Shown: positions 25,410 through 34,477 of the stretch, one piece after another
How the letters are laid out: every line of letters starts with the position of its first letter
Numbering within the stretch: the first letter of the stretch is position 1
From: Ornithinimicrobium cavernae
Lineage (GTDB): Bacteria; Actinomycetota; Actinomycetes; Actinomycetales; Dermatophilaceae
Direction of reading: 5' to 3'
Assembly: GCF_003121625.1 (NCBI RefSeq)
Contig: NZ_QDDJ01000004.1
Location: 186,001-250,000 of the forward strand
DNA: 64,000 bases
Notes under the pieces: model-generated
Databases searched by the model: none
Seen by the model: the letters and a program-made list of their open reading frames with translations, nothing else
What the model was told of the DNA's origin: nothing
Program-made: the position numbers and the translations under genes

Positions 25410-26848
25410 GAGACACCGCCTGTCGTGGTGCCCACGACCTGCACCCGGATGAGGACCGGCCCGGAGTTCAGGAACGACAGGGGGGAGGCCTGGTCGGCGA
25501 TCGTGACCTGCTCGGCCGGTGCCCCCACCGCTGACAGCACCCGCCCCCGGGCCAGCTCCCTGGTCAGGTTGCGCTGCGCCCCGAGGTCGCCGATGTCCTC
25601 CACGACAGCAAAGCGCACCACCTCGCTCTGGGCGCGCGCAATCGCGGCGCCGAGCGCACAGACCCCCGCCAGGTCCTCGTCGAGGGCGACGGCCTCCGGC
25701 ACCTGCCGCACGAGCTCGGCGGCATAGCGCTCGAAGTCGGCCCGGCTCTCAGCCGACCATCCCGAGCGGTCCGGCGGGGTGCCCGGCACCAGCAGGACGC
25801 TCTGGTCACCACCGAGCAGGTCGCTGCTCAGGTGCTGCCCGGGAGCTGTGCCGCGCACCGAGACGTGGGCGGCGTGCCGCTGCGCGACCCGCACGTCCGG
25901 CACGTCCGGGAGCGAGCGGAAGTGGTGGGCGCGCAGGACGCCGCCCTCCAGCGTGAGCAGGCGTGCCCGCTCCGGGCTCCACACCAGCACCAGGGCGGTG
26001 TCGGTCCCCACCAGGGCGGCGGCACCCTGCGCGAGCGCCGCGGGCACGGTGTCCACCAGCGACCAGGGGAACAAGCGGGCCTCCTCGCGGCCGATCCGCG
26101 AGCCGTCGGCCCGCAGCACCGACTGGTCCTCGAGCCGGAGCCCGGGTGACGCCTGCGCGACGAGGTCCAGCAGCCGACCGGCCGGGCCGAGCAGGGCCGC
26201 GTTGAGGATCGCGGCGTTCTCGCGCTCCATGTACCGCCGCCCGCCGACCTCGTGGGAGAGCACGACGGGGCGGTCGGTGTGGCGCACGAGGTACTCCGCC
26301 ACCGCGAACTCGGTGTCGGACTCCAGGAGCGCCCCGACCGCGGCGACGGCGATGACGTCAGCCTCCTGGGCATCGGCTGTCCGCAGGGCCGCGTCCAGGA
26401 CCGAGGTGTCGATCGGGTGCGGGGACCGGCCCAGCAGGTCGGTGCCGCCGACCAGGTGCACCCAGCCACCGTCGACCTGGTCCCGCAGCCACTGCGGCCA
26501 GCGCAGCAGGGGCTGCTGCCCCGGGCCCAGGGCAGGGGCGATCCGCACCGTGGTCACCCGGCCCAGGCGGACGCCGGCGCCGGGGCGCAGCACGGCGTCC
26601 AGGACCGGCCCGATGTCCAGGACCGACCCGTGCAGCGGCTCGGGCCAGGCCGGGTCGAGCAGGCCGTCCAGGTGCTGGGTCAGCTGGGCGTCCCAGACCT
26701 GCGACCCCGGCAGCCCCTCCAGCGCGGCGCTGCGCAGGAGCGGGGTCGCGGCGCCCGGGTCGGGCCCGGCCGGCAGCAGCCCGACCGCGACCGACCCGGG
26801 CGCGATGCGGACTCCGACGGTGCCGTGCACCACGTCATTGTCGGTCAT
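25406..26848 (-). CDS. Degenerate HyuA-like (hydantoinase/oxoprolinase N-terminal fold) protein
   Basis: The 480-aa protein aligns by eye with HyuA in its middle: EADVIAVAAVGALLESDTEF and RPVVLSHEVGG followed by RRYMERENAAILNAALLG mirror the family's SLSHE...REYERTSTTVLNAY region. It lacks the N-terminal G-G-T-F-T-D phosphate loop, and the second DMGGTT-D motif is replaced by VGTDTALVLVWSPERARLL. ATP hydrolysis therefore seems unlikely. It may be a regulatory or structural pseudoenzyme working with DUF917, to which it is coupled. The ATG at 26848 is preferred for lack of a better start; its ribosome binding site is weak. It is 32 bases downstream of the permease gene. Confidence 0.7.
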   Translation of the reverse strand: MTDNDVVHGTVGVRIAPGSVAVGLLPAGPDPGAATPLLRSAALEGLPGSQVWDAQLTQHLDGLLDPAWPEPLHGSVLDIGPVLDAVLRPGAGVRLGRVTTVRIAPALGPGQQPLLRWPQWLRDQVDGGWVHLVGGTDLLGRSPHPIDTSVLDAALRTADAQEADVIAVAAVGALLESDTEFAVAEYLVRHTDRPVVLSHEVGGRRYMERENAAILNAALLGPAGRLLDLVAQASPGLRLEDQSVLRADGSRIGREEARLFPWSLVDTVPAALAQGAAALVGTDTALVLVWSPERARLLTLEGGVLRAHHFRSLPDVPDVRVAQRHAAHVSVRGTAPGQHLSSDLLGGDQSVLLVPGTPPDRSGWSAESRADFERYAAELVRQVPEAVALDEDLAGVCALGAAIARAQSEVVRFAVVEDIGDLGAQRNLTRELARGRVLSAVGAPAEQVTIADQASPLSFLNSGPVLIRVQVVGTTTGGVS

Positions 26849-26880
26849 CGGGCGGACGATGACGTCCCCGCTCCCGCTGG

Positions 26881-27888
26881 CTACTTCCGCTTCCTGCGCA
26901 GCACCTGGTCGACGCTGACGGCGATGAGGATCAGGGCTCCGGTGAGGACCTGCTGGTAGGTCGTGTCCCACCCCAGCAGGTTGAAGCCGTTGCTGAACAG
27001 CTGCAGGATCAGGACGCCCGCGCCGGCCCGCCAGATCGCCCCCTCACCACCCATGATGCTCGTGCCGCCCACGACGGTCGCGGCGATGGCGGTGAGCTCC
27101 AGCCCGGTGCCGAGGCTGGCCTGCGCCGAGCCCGCGCGCGAGGCCAGGACCAGGCCGGCGAGGGCCGCGCAGGTGCCGCTGATCACCAGGGCCATGATCC
27201 GCGTGCGCTCGACACTGATGCCCGCCAGGCGAGCGGCCTCCGGGTTGCCTCCCACGGCATACAGGCTCCGGCCGAAGTTGGTGCGGGACAGCAGCACCCA
27301 GGTGATCGCCAGGACCGCGAAGAACAACCAGGAGGCAAGGGTCAGGCCGATCGGCTGCACCGCGTAGTTGAGCGTGCGGAAGTCGATCATCTGGTCGGTC
27401 AGGGGGTAGACGATGGCGCCGCCGGTCATCAGCACGGCCACGCCGCGGAAGACGATGCTCGAGGCCAGCGTGGCGATGAAGGAGTGCACCCCGATGCCCG
27501 TGACGATCAGCCCGTTGACCAGACCCAGCAGGGCCCCGACGGCCACGGCCACCAGGAAGCCTGCGGCGACCCCGAACTCCTGGGTCGCCAGGACCCCGAC
27601 GATGGCACTCACCGCCAGCACGGCGCTGGAGGACAGGTCGAAGACGCCCGAGATGATGCACAGGGTGGCGCCGCAGGCCAGGATCCCGACGACGACGAGC
27701 TGGTCGGCCAGGTTGCGCAGGTTGCTGCCGGTCAGGAAGGTGTCGGTGGTCACCGACAGCACGAGCACCAGCACCGCGATGCTGATGACGATGCCGTAGT
27801 CGCGGGCGAGCTGCGAGCGCCGGCCGCGCCGCTCCTGCGGAGTCGGTGTCGTGCTCGTCGGGGCGGTCTGGGGGACGGTCGCGGTCAT
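26881..27888 (-). CDS. Ribose-type (CUT2) ABC transporter permease
   Basis: This 335-aa RbsC-like integral membrane protein forms the channel of the importer as a homodimer. It shows about eight to ten hydrophobic segments and the family's cytoplasmic coupling loop TNFGRSLYAVGGNPEAARLA. That is followed by GISVERTRIMALVISG and VVGGTSIMGGEGAIWRAGAG. The ATG overlaps the stop of the ATPase gene by four bases. The first 30 residues are a proline/threonine-rich cytoplasmic tail. Confidence 0.92.
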   Translation of the reverse strand: MTATVPQTAPTSTTPTPQERRGRRSQLARDYGIVISIAVLVLVLSVTTDTFLTGSNLRNLADQLVVVGILACGATLCIISGVFDLSSSAVLAVSAIVGVLATQEFGVAAGFLVAVAVGALLGLVNGLIVTGIGVHSFIATLASSIVFRGVAVLMTGGAIVYPLTDQMIDFRTLNYAVQPIGLTLASWLFFAVLAITWVLLSRTNFGRSLYAVGGNPEAARLAGISVERTRIMALVISGTCAALAGLVLASRAGSAQASLGTGLELTAIAATVVGGTSIMGGEGAIWRAGAGVLILQLFSNGFNLLGWDTTYQQVLTGALILIAVSVDQVLRRKRK

Positions 27889-29387
27889 GACAGGTCCTCT
27901 CGTTCGGCGAAGGCGGCGGACAGCACGCGTTCGGGGGTGGCTTCGGGTGCGTCGACCTCCGCTGTGACCCGGCCCTGGCGCAGCACGACCACGCGGTGCG
28001 CCATGTTGATGACCTCGTCGATCTCCGAGGAGATCAGCAGCACCGCCATGCCGTCGGCGGCGAGCTCGGCGAGGAGCCGGTGGATCTCGGCCTTGGCGCC
28101 GACGTCGACCCCTCGGGTGGGCTCGTCGACGATGAGCAACTGCGGGCGACGGGCCACCCACTTGGCGAAGAGCACCTTCTGCTGGTTGCCACCGGACAGG
28201 GTCCACACGGGGCCCAGGAGGTTGGCGCCCCTGACGTTGAGCCGGCGGACGGCGTCGGCCGCCAGCGCGCGCTCGGCCCGGCCGCGCCGCAGGCCCCAGC
28301 GGGCCAGCCGCCGCATGCTGGGCAGGGTGACGTTGCTGGCGATGGACTGGTTGAGGTGCAGCCCCTGGTCCTTGCGGCTCTCGGGCACCATCGCGATGCC
28401 GGCCCGCATCCCGTCGGCCGGGGACCGGACGCCGACGGGGCGGCCGTTGACGAGGACCTCTCCCCGCTCCATCCGGTCGGCGCCGAAGATGAGGCGCGCC
28501 ACCTCGGAGCGTCCGCTGCCGACCAGGCCGGCCAGGCCGACGATCTCGCCCCGGCGGACCGTGAGGTCGACGTTGCGCACGGCGGTCGACCGGACCAGTC
28601 CTCGGGCCTCCAGGACGACCGGTGCGTCCGCGGCGACCTCCGGCAGCGGCGGGAACATCACGTCGACCGCGCGGCCGGCCATCGCGGTGACCAGCGACTC
28701 GGCGGTCTGCTCCGCCGCGGGCCCGGTGAGGATGTGGCGACCGTCGCGGAGCACGGTGATCTCGTCGGCCACGCCGAGGATCTCCTCGAGGAAGTGCGAG
28801 ACGAGCACCACGATGACACCCTGGTCCGCCAGCCGCCTGACCAGGGCCAGGAGGGCCTTCGTCTCGGTGTCGGTGAGCACCGCGGTCGGCTCGTCCATCA
28901 CGAGCAGCCGCGAGCCGCGGGAGACCGCCCGCAGGATCTCGACCTGCTGCTGCGCGGCGATCGACAGCGCGCCGACGACCCGGTCGGGGTCGAGCCGGAA
29001 CCCGACCCGCTCGCAGAGGTCCTCGTAGCGCCGCCGGTCCTCCGCGCCGCGGAGGAACCCGCCCCGGCTCGACCAGTCGCCCAGGAAGACGTTGTCCAGC
29101 ACGGTCCGTGCCGGCACCGTGGTCAGCTCCTGGGAGATGATGCTGATCTGCCGCGCCAGGGCGTCGGCGGGGTTGCGCAGCACCACGGGCTCACCGTCGA
29201 TGACGACCGAGCCGGCGGTGGGCCGCTCCACGCCGGTGAGGATCTTCATCAACGTGGACTTGCCGGCGCCGTTCTCACCGACCAGCCCGTAGACCCTGCC
29301 GGGGGTGAAGGAGACGCTGACACCGTGGAGTACCTGGGTGCCGGCATAGCTCTTCACGATGCCCTGCAGGGCCACGCCGACTGTCAT
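27885..29387 (-). CDS. Ribose-type ABC transporter ATP-binding protein with two nucleotide-binding domains
   Basis: This 500-aa RbsA/MglA-like ATPase has an N-terminal domain with an intact Walker A GENGAGKS (about 37) and Walker B LLVMDEPTAVL. The signature in the first half (LSIAAQQQVEILRA) is of the family's usual variant. The second domain has Walker A-like GLVGSGRSEVARL and LSGGNQQKVLFAKW with LLIVDEPTRGVDVGAK. It is coupled by overlaps to the binding protein upstream and the permease downstream. Confidence 0.93.
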   Translation of the reverse strand: MTVGVALQGIVKSYAGTQVLHGVSVSFTPGRVYGLVGENGAGKSTLMKILTGVERPTAGSVVIDGEPVVLRNPADALARQISIISQELTTVPARTVLDNVFLGDWSSRGGFLRGAEDRRRYEDLCERVGFRLDPDRVVGALSIAAQQQVEILRAVSRGSRLLVMDEPTAVLTDTETKALLALVRRLADQGVIVVLVSHFLEEILGVADEITVLRDGRHILTGPAAEQTAESLVTAMAGRAVDVMFPPLPEVAADAPVVLEARGLVRSTAVRNVDLTVRRGEIVGLAGLVGSGRSEVARLIFGADRMERGEVLVNGRPVGVRSPADGMRAGIAMVPESRKDQGLHLNQSIASNVTLPSMRRLARWGLRRGRAERALAADAVRRLNVRGANLLGPVWTLSGGNQQKVLFAKWVARRPQLLIVDEPTRGVDVGAKAEIHRLLAELAADGMAVLLISSEIDEVINMAHRVVVLRQGRVTAEVDAPEATPERVLSAAFAEREDLS

Positions 29388-30478
29388 TCGTCGTACTCGC
29401 CCTGGATGTCACCCACGGTGTCCTGCGTGCACCGGCCCTCGACCGGCGACAGGGCCGCGGAGGTGTTGGTGTCCGGCACGTCGACACCGCGGGCGGCGGC
29501 CAGGCCCAGCGCAGCGGCAGTGGCGCCCGCGGTGCGCTCCGGCAGGCACACCGTGCCGAACCAGTCCCCGGCGCGCACGGCGTCCACGGCCTGACGCGAG
29601 CCGCCGTTGCCGATGAAGGCGATCTCCCGGTCGCCGGCGACGCCCGCCGCCCCGGCCACGGCCTGGGAGGAGCCGATGACGACGTTGACGTCCGGGTGGG
29701 ACTGCAGGATGTCCTGCATCGCCGTGCGTCCCGAGTCGCGGGTGTAGCCGCCCTCGACCGAGGCCACGAGCTCGACCCCGTCGGCACCCTCGAGGACCTC
29801 CTTGACGGCGTCCGTCCGGGCGTTGTCCAGCGGCAGGCTCTTGAAGCCCTCCAGGTAGGCGACCTGGCACGGGTCGACCCCGGCCTCCTCGCAGGCCTCC
29901 ACCCCGAGCTCACCGAGGGTCGTTCCGTTCTCCGTGGGCACGTCGACGAGCGTGATGGTGCCGTCGACCTGCGGCTCGGCCGTGTCGTACTGCGTGCCGA
30001 CGGGCGTGAACTCGATGACCACCGTGATGTCCTGGGCCAGGGCCTGCTCGATGGCCGGCATCACCGCCGTGCCGTCGTTGGCCTGGACGATGAAGACGTC
30101 GTAGCGGCCCGACGTCACGGCGTCCTGGATCTGGCTGGCCTGCTTCTGGGCATCGAAGTTGGGGTCGAGGAACTCCGCGGTCGCGTTGTGCTCCCCCGCA
30201 TACTCCTCGATGCCGGCGAAGGTGGCCGCGGCGAAGGAGTTGGCCCGGGCGAAGCCGAAGAAGGCGACGGACAGCTCCTCGTCCTCGGGGGCCTCGGGCA
30301 CCGAGTCCGGTCCGGTGATCTGGACGGCGCTCGCGGTCCCGCCGGAGCCGGAGGTGCTGGCGGAGTCGTCGTCACCGGCAGCGTTGGCGTCGGGCTTGTC
30401 GACGGAACAGGCCGTGAGGAGCAGGCCGCTGACGGCAAGCGCAGCGACGGCCGATCGGGGGTGGGTCCAGAGCTTCAT
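29384..30478 (-). CDS. Ribose-type ABC transporter substrate-binding lipoprotein
   Basis: This 364-aa exported binding protein is first in the transporter operon. Its lipobox LLTACS sets the acylated cysteine near residue 24; a Ser/Gly-rich linker follows. The body is a type I periplasmic-binding fold: ELSVAFFGFARANSFAAATF, then QIQDAVTSGRYDVFIVQAND. CUT2 binding proteins recognise sugars, polyols, nucleosides and autoinducers. With hyuAB genes on both sides, a ribosylated or free cyclic amide is a reasonable but unproven ligand. The gap to the divergent hyuA copy 2 is 217 bases. Confidence 0.9.
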   Translation of the reverse strand: MKLWTHPRSAVAALAVSGLLLTACSVDKPDANAAGDDDSASTSGSGGTASAVQITGPDSVPEAPEDEELSVAFFGFARANSFAAATFAGIEEYAGEHNATAEFLDPNFDAQKQASQIQDAVTSGRYDVFIVQANDGTAVMPAIEQALAQDITVVIEFTPVGTQYDTAEPQVDGTITLVDVPTENGTTLGELGVEACEEAGVDPCQVAYLEGFKSLPLDNARTDAVKEVLEGADGVELVASVEGGYTRDSGRTAMQDILQSHPDVNVVIGSSQAVAGAAGVAGDREIAFIGNGGSRQAVDAVRAGDWFGTVCLPERTAGATAAALGLAAARGVDVPDTNTSAALSPVEGRCTQDTVGDIQGEYDE

Positions 30479-30695
30479 CGATCGTTCCTGTCATTCGGGT
30501 ATGCGGTGTGGCCGCTGCGACGGCACCCGCGGGGGTGACTGAAGGTACGAAGGTGCGGGCCGGGGCAATTGTGCACCGCGCACGGGCGCGGCGGTCGCCG
30601 GTGTGCAGCGCGACCGATCTGTCGGGTCCGGGCGCTCGCAGACTGCAGGTCCGCGGGTGCAGGTCACCCCGTTCTGCGCTGACACAGGAGGAGCC
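30479..30695. promoter_or_regulatory. Divergent control region between the ABC binding-protein gene and hyuA copy 2
   Basis: The 217-base gap must hold promoters for both directions. Visible features are CCGCGC-ACGG-GCGCGG, a 6-bp inverted repeat near the middle, and an ACAGGAGGAG ribosome binding site before hyuA copy 2. No confident -35/-10 pair was found. Confidence 0.4.
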
Positions 30696-32750
30696 ATGGA
30701 CCGGACCACGCGTATCGCGGTGGACGTCGGAGGCACGTTCACCGATGTGGTCAAACTCGACCCCGGCACCGGGGAGCTGGTCTTCGACAAGGTCTCCACC
30801 ACGCCGCAGGCCCCGACCGAGGGGGTGCTCAGCTCCTTCGACAAGGCCGGTGCCCCGGTCCACGAGGTCGCCATGTTCACCCACGGCACGACCCTGGGCC
30901 TCAACGCCCTCCTGACCCGCAACGGCGCCCGGATCGCGGTCATCGGGACCAAGGGGTTCCGGGACGTCTACCTGCTGGGACGCACCGACCGGCGCGTCAA
31001 CTACGACATCACCTACCGCAAGCCCCCGGCCCTCATGGAGCGCTACGACACCTTCGAGGTCGACGAGCGCAGCACCTTCGACGGGGGCGTGCACCGCCCC
31101 CTGGACGAGGACGACGCCCGGAGGGTCGCGAGGGAGGTTGCTGCCCGCGGCTACGAGGCCGTGGCCGTGGCGTTCCTCCACGCCTACGCCAACCCCGAGC
31201 ACGAGACGCGGATGGGGCAGATCCTGGCCGAGGAGGCCCCGGGGGTGGCGGTGACCCTGTCCCACCACCTGTCCCGGGAGTACCGCGAGTACGAGCGCAC
31301 CAGCACCGCCGTCATCGACGCCTACATCAAGCCGATCGTCACCCGCTACCTGGCCGCCCTGGAGGACGAGCTGGCGCAGGCCCGGTTCGGGGGACGCTTC
31401 CTGATGACCCGCTCCGGGGGCGGGGCGATGACCGCCTCCCAGGCACGCCACCAGCCGGTGAGCCTCATCCTCTCCGGGCCCGCCGGAGGCGTGATCGGTG
31501 CCGCAGCCCTCTCCCGCATCATCGACCAGCCCAACCTGATCACCATCGACATGGGAGGCACGAGCCTGGACGCCTCGCTCGTCCTCGACCACGAGCCGGT
31601 CGTCTACCAGGGTGCGGAGTTCGAGGGCCTGCCGATCAACACCCCCTCGCTCTACATCCACACGATCGGCGCGGGCGGCGGCTCCCTCGCCTGGCTCGAC
31701 GGGGCGGGCGCCCTGCAGGTGGGCCCGCAGAGCGCCGGCGCGACGCCGGGTCCCGCGTCCTACGGCAACGGCGGGACGGAGCCGACCTTCACCGACGCCG
31801 CGCTCACGCTCGGTTACCTCGGCTCGGAGACCGCCCTCGGCGGCTCCCTCACCCTGGACCGCGACCTGGCGCTGAAGTCCCTCGAGCCGATCGCCCAGCA
31901 GCTGCGGATGAGCGTGGGGACGCTGGCCCGCGGCATCGTGCAGATCTCCAACACCAAGATCATGGGCGCCGTGCGGGCGATCACCGTCGACCTCGGGCGC
32001 GACCCGCGCACCTTCACCCTGCTCTCGCTGGGTGGCGCCGGCGGCCTGGTCGCGGTCGACGTCGCGCGCGAGCTCGGCATCCCCACGGTCGTCGTGCCCC
32101 CGGGCCAGGGCGCCTTCTGTGCCTTCGGCATGCTGATGGCCGACGTCCAGCACGACTTCTCGCGCACCCAGGTCATGCCGCTGGCCGAGCTGACCCGGGA
32201 GGCGGCCGACGACGCCTTCCACGCGATGGAGGCCGAGGGACGGTCGCTGCTGGAGGAGGAGGGGTTCCCGACCGACCGGCAGACGATGGTCCGCACCCTC
32301 GACGTCCGCTACTCCGGGCAGGAGCACTCGGTCACCCTGCCCTTCCCCGACGGGGACACCGACCTCGTCGGTGCCGTCGGCGCCTCGTTCGCCGAGCTGC
32401 ACGAGCGGCTCTACGGCCACGTCATGCAGGACCCGGTCGAGATCACGACCCTGCGGGTGCAGGCGGTGGGCGCGGTCGAGCGTCCGGTGCTGCCCACCCT
32501 GCCGACCCGCACGTCCGGCTCCCCCGAGCCGGCGGGGGTGCGCTCGGTGTTCCGCTCGGACGACGAGCCGGCCGTCCCCTATGCCCTGTACACCCGGGAG
32601 GACCTGCTGCAGGGCGACCGGATCCAGGGGCCCGCCGTGGTGGCCGAGCGGACGGCCACGACGGTGCTGCACGCCTCGGAGCACTGCGAGGTCGGTGCCC
32701 TCGGCGAGCTGGTCATCACCCTCACCCACGACGACGCAGGAGCCAACTGA
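30696..32750 (+). CDS. hyuA: Hydantoinase/oxoprolinase subunit A (HyuA), copy 2
   Basis: This 684-aa second HyuA has full ATP-binding motifs: VDVGGTFTDVVKLDPGTGEL at the N-terminus, MFTHGTTLGLNALLTRNGAR, TIDMGGTSLDASLVLD near 285, and TIGAGGGSLAWLDGAGALQV. It is clearly a distinct paralogue of copy 1 rather than a recent duplicate: the two share motifs but differ widely between them. The start is fixed by AGGAGGAG just upstream. It is joined to hyuB copy 2 by a one-base TGATG overlap. Confidence 0.93.
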   Translation: MDRTTRIAVDVGGTFTDVVKLDPGTGELVFDKVSTTPQAPTEGVLSSFDKAGAPVHEVAMFTHGTTLGLNALLTRNGARIAVIGTKGFRDVYLLGRTDRRVNYDITYRKPPALMERYDTFEVDERSTFDGGVHRPLDEDDARRVAREVAARGYEAVAVAFLHAYANPEHETRMGQILAEEAPGVAVTLSHHLSREYREYERTSTAVIDAYIKPIVTRYLAALEDELAQARFGGRFLMTRSGGGAMTASQARHQPVSLILSGPAGGVIGAAALSRIIDQPNLITIDMGGTSLDASLVLDHEPVVYQGAEFEGLPINTPSLYIHTIGAGGGSLAWLDGAGALQVGPQSAGATPGPASYGNGGTEPTFTDAALTLGYLGSETALGGSLTLDRDLALKSLEPIAQQLRMSVGTLARGIVQISNTKIMGAVRAITVDLGRDPRTFTLLSLGGAGGLVAVDVARELGIPTVVVPPGQGAFCAFGMLMADVQHDFSRTQVMPLAELTREAADDAFHAMEAEGRSLLEEEGFPTDRQTMVRTLDVRYSGQEHSVTLPFPDGDTDLVGAVGASFAELHERLYGHVMQDPVEITTLRVQAVGAVERPVLPTLPTRTSGSPEPAGVRSVFRSDDEPAVPYALYTREDLLQGDRIQGPAVVAERTATTVLHASEHCEVGALGELVITLTHDDAGAN

Positions 32751-34477
32751 TGAGGACGGGCACGGACAACATCACGACCGAGGTCATCCGGCACGGCCTG
32801 CTGGCCGGCGCGGAGGAGATGGCACGCAACCTGTGCCGCACGGCCTACAACACGGTCGTCTACGAGATCCACGACTACGGCCTGGGCATCCACGACGCCG
32901 CCGGCGACGTCGTCGCGGACGCCCCCGGCATCGCGATCTTCACCCGGGGCAACGACCACGGGATCAAGAAGTCGCTGGAGTTCCTGGGCGCGGACGCCAT
33001 GGGCGAGGGTGACGTGTTCATCCTCAACTACCCCTACTGGTCGGCCGCCCACACCCTCGACCCCCTGGTGTTCGCACCGATCCACCACGCCGGCCAGCTC
33101 ATCGGCTTCGCGTCGTGCCGCATCCACGTGCTCGACCTCAAGCAGAAGGACCCGGGCTACGTCCTGGACTCCACCGACATGTCGCAGGAGGGCATCTTCT
33201 TCCCGTGCAGCCGCCTCTACCGCGGCGGCGTGCAGAACGACGACATCTTCAACCTGATCCGCTTCAACAGCCGGCTGCCCGAGCGCACCATCGGCGACAT
33301 CCAGGCGCAGGTGTCCGCGTGCATCACCGGGGTCCGGCGCACGCAGGAGATCGCCGAGAAGTACGGCACCGACGTGCTGGTGGACGCGATGGCCGCCATC
33401 AACGACCACGGCGAGCGCCTGGCGCGCCTCGCCCTGGACAAGCTGCCCCGGGGCACCTGGACCGCGCACGACTTCGTCGACAACGACGGGGTCGACCTGG
33501 ACCGGCTGATCCGGATGAACGTCACCGTGACCATCACCGACGAGGAGATGGTGATCGACTGGACGGGCAGCGAGATGAACGTCCGGGGCCCGATCAACTG
33601 CCCGCGCGGCCTGACCGAGGCGCTCTCCAGCCTGGTGTTCAAGTCCCTGACCACGCCGGACACCTCGGTCGTGGCCGGCAACTTCCGGCCGCTGCGGATC
33701 ATCACCGAGCCGGGCTCGGTGATGCACGCCGAGCCGCCACAGCCGACGTTCACCCTGTGGACCGGCCTGATCGCCGGCGAGGTGATCCTCAAGGCGCTGG
33801 CCTCCGGCGGCATGGAGGGCGTGCCCGCGGCGTCCGGCGGTGACGTGTGCTCGATGATGGGCCTGGGTGTCAACCCGCGGAACAACGAGCCGTGGCTGGA
33901 GGCGACCAACGAGGCGGTCGGCTTCGGCGCGACGTCCGAGGACGACGGCGAGGACGGCATCATGCACCTGTCCGAGCCCGGGTGCCGCAACAACCCGATC
34001 GAGGTGCTCGAGTCCAAGTCGCCGATGTTCATCGAGTCCTACGGCTACCGCACCGACACCGGTGGCGCGGGCACCTTCCGCGGTGGGGTCGGCGTCGGCC
34101 GGACCTACCGGTTCCTGAGCCCGTCCACCGGGATCTGCCTGGTCTACAAGACCGTGACCAAGCCGTGGGGCGTCGAGGGCGGCCTGGAGGGCGACAACAA
34201 CCACATCGTGCTCAACCCGGGAACGGACCGCGAGAAGGTGCAGGGCGGCAGCTACAACCACCTCGACACCGGCGACGTCCTGGTCAACAACACGGGCGGC
34301 GGGGGCGGCCACGGCGACCCGGCCCGCCGGGACCCGGCGCGGGTCGCCAAGGACGTCCGGAACGGCTTCGTCTCCGTCCGCGCGGCCGCCGAGCTGTACC
34401 GTGTGGCCGTGGATCCAGTGACGTTCGAGGTCGACCAGGACGGCACCCGGCGGCTGCGGGAGGGGGTGTCCTCGTGA
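32750..34477 (+). CDS. hyuB: Hydantoinase/oxoprolinase subunit B (HyuB), copy 2
   Basis: The 575-aa partner of HyuA copy 2 begins TDNITTEVIRHGLLAGAEEM, a normal HyuB start. It carries NDHGIKKSLEFLGADAMGEG and DVFILNYPYWSAAHTLDPLV where copy 1 has LNDSYLGGTHLND; the His-Thr differences in this metal/substrate region suggest a different ring substrate. The C-terminal NNTGGGGGHGDPARRDP is typical. It overlaps the amidohydrolase start by GTGA, so all three proteins are made from one message. Confidence 0.92.
   Translation: MRTGTDNITTEVIRHGLLAGAEEMARNLCRTAYNTVVYEIHDYGLGIHDAAGDVVADAPGIAIFTRGNDHGIKKSLEFLGADAMGEGDVFILNYPYWSAAHTLDPLVFAPIHHAGQLIGFASCRIHVLDLKQKDPGYVLDSTDMSQEGIFFPCSRLYRGGVQNDDIFNLIRFNSRLPERTIGDIQAQVSACITGVRRTQEIAEKYGTDVLVDAMAAINDHGERLARLALDKLPRGTWTAHDFVDNDGVDLDRLIRMNVTVTITDEEMVIDWTGSEMNVRGPINCPRGLTEALSSLVFKSLTTPDTSVVAGNFRPLRIITEPGSVMHAEPPQPTFTLWTGLIAGEVILKALASGGMEGVPAASGGDVCSMMGLGVNPRNNEPWLEATNEAVGFGATSEDDGEDGIMHLSEPGCRNNPIEVLESKSPMFIESYGYRTDTGGAGTFRGGVGVGRTYRFLSPSTGICLVYKTVTKPWGVEGGLEGDNNHIVLNPGTDREKVQGGSYNHLDTGDVLVNNTGGGGGHGDPARRDPARVAKDVRNGFVSVRAAAELYRVAVDPVTFEVDQDGTRRLREGVSS

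Noticed and set aside
30479-30695. Riboswitch before hyuA copy 2 or the ABC operon
   Set aside because: Only a short GC inverted repeat is visible and it does not resemble a known riboswitch core.
30372-32729. Long open minus-strand frame opposite hyuA copy 2
   Set aside because: Its composition (runs of Gly, Arg, Asp, Val) is that of an antisense frame of GC-rich coding DNA, and the plus strand carries unambiguous HyuA motifs.
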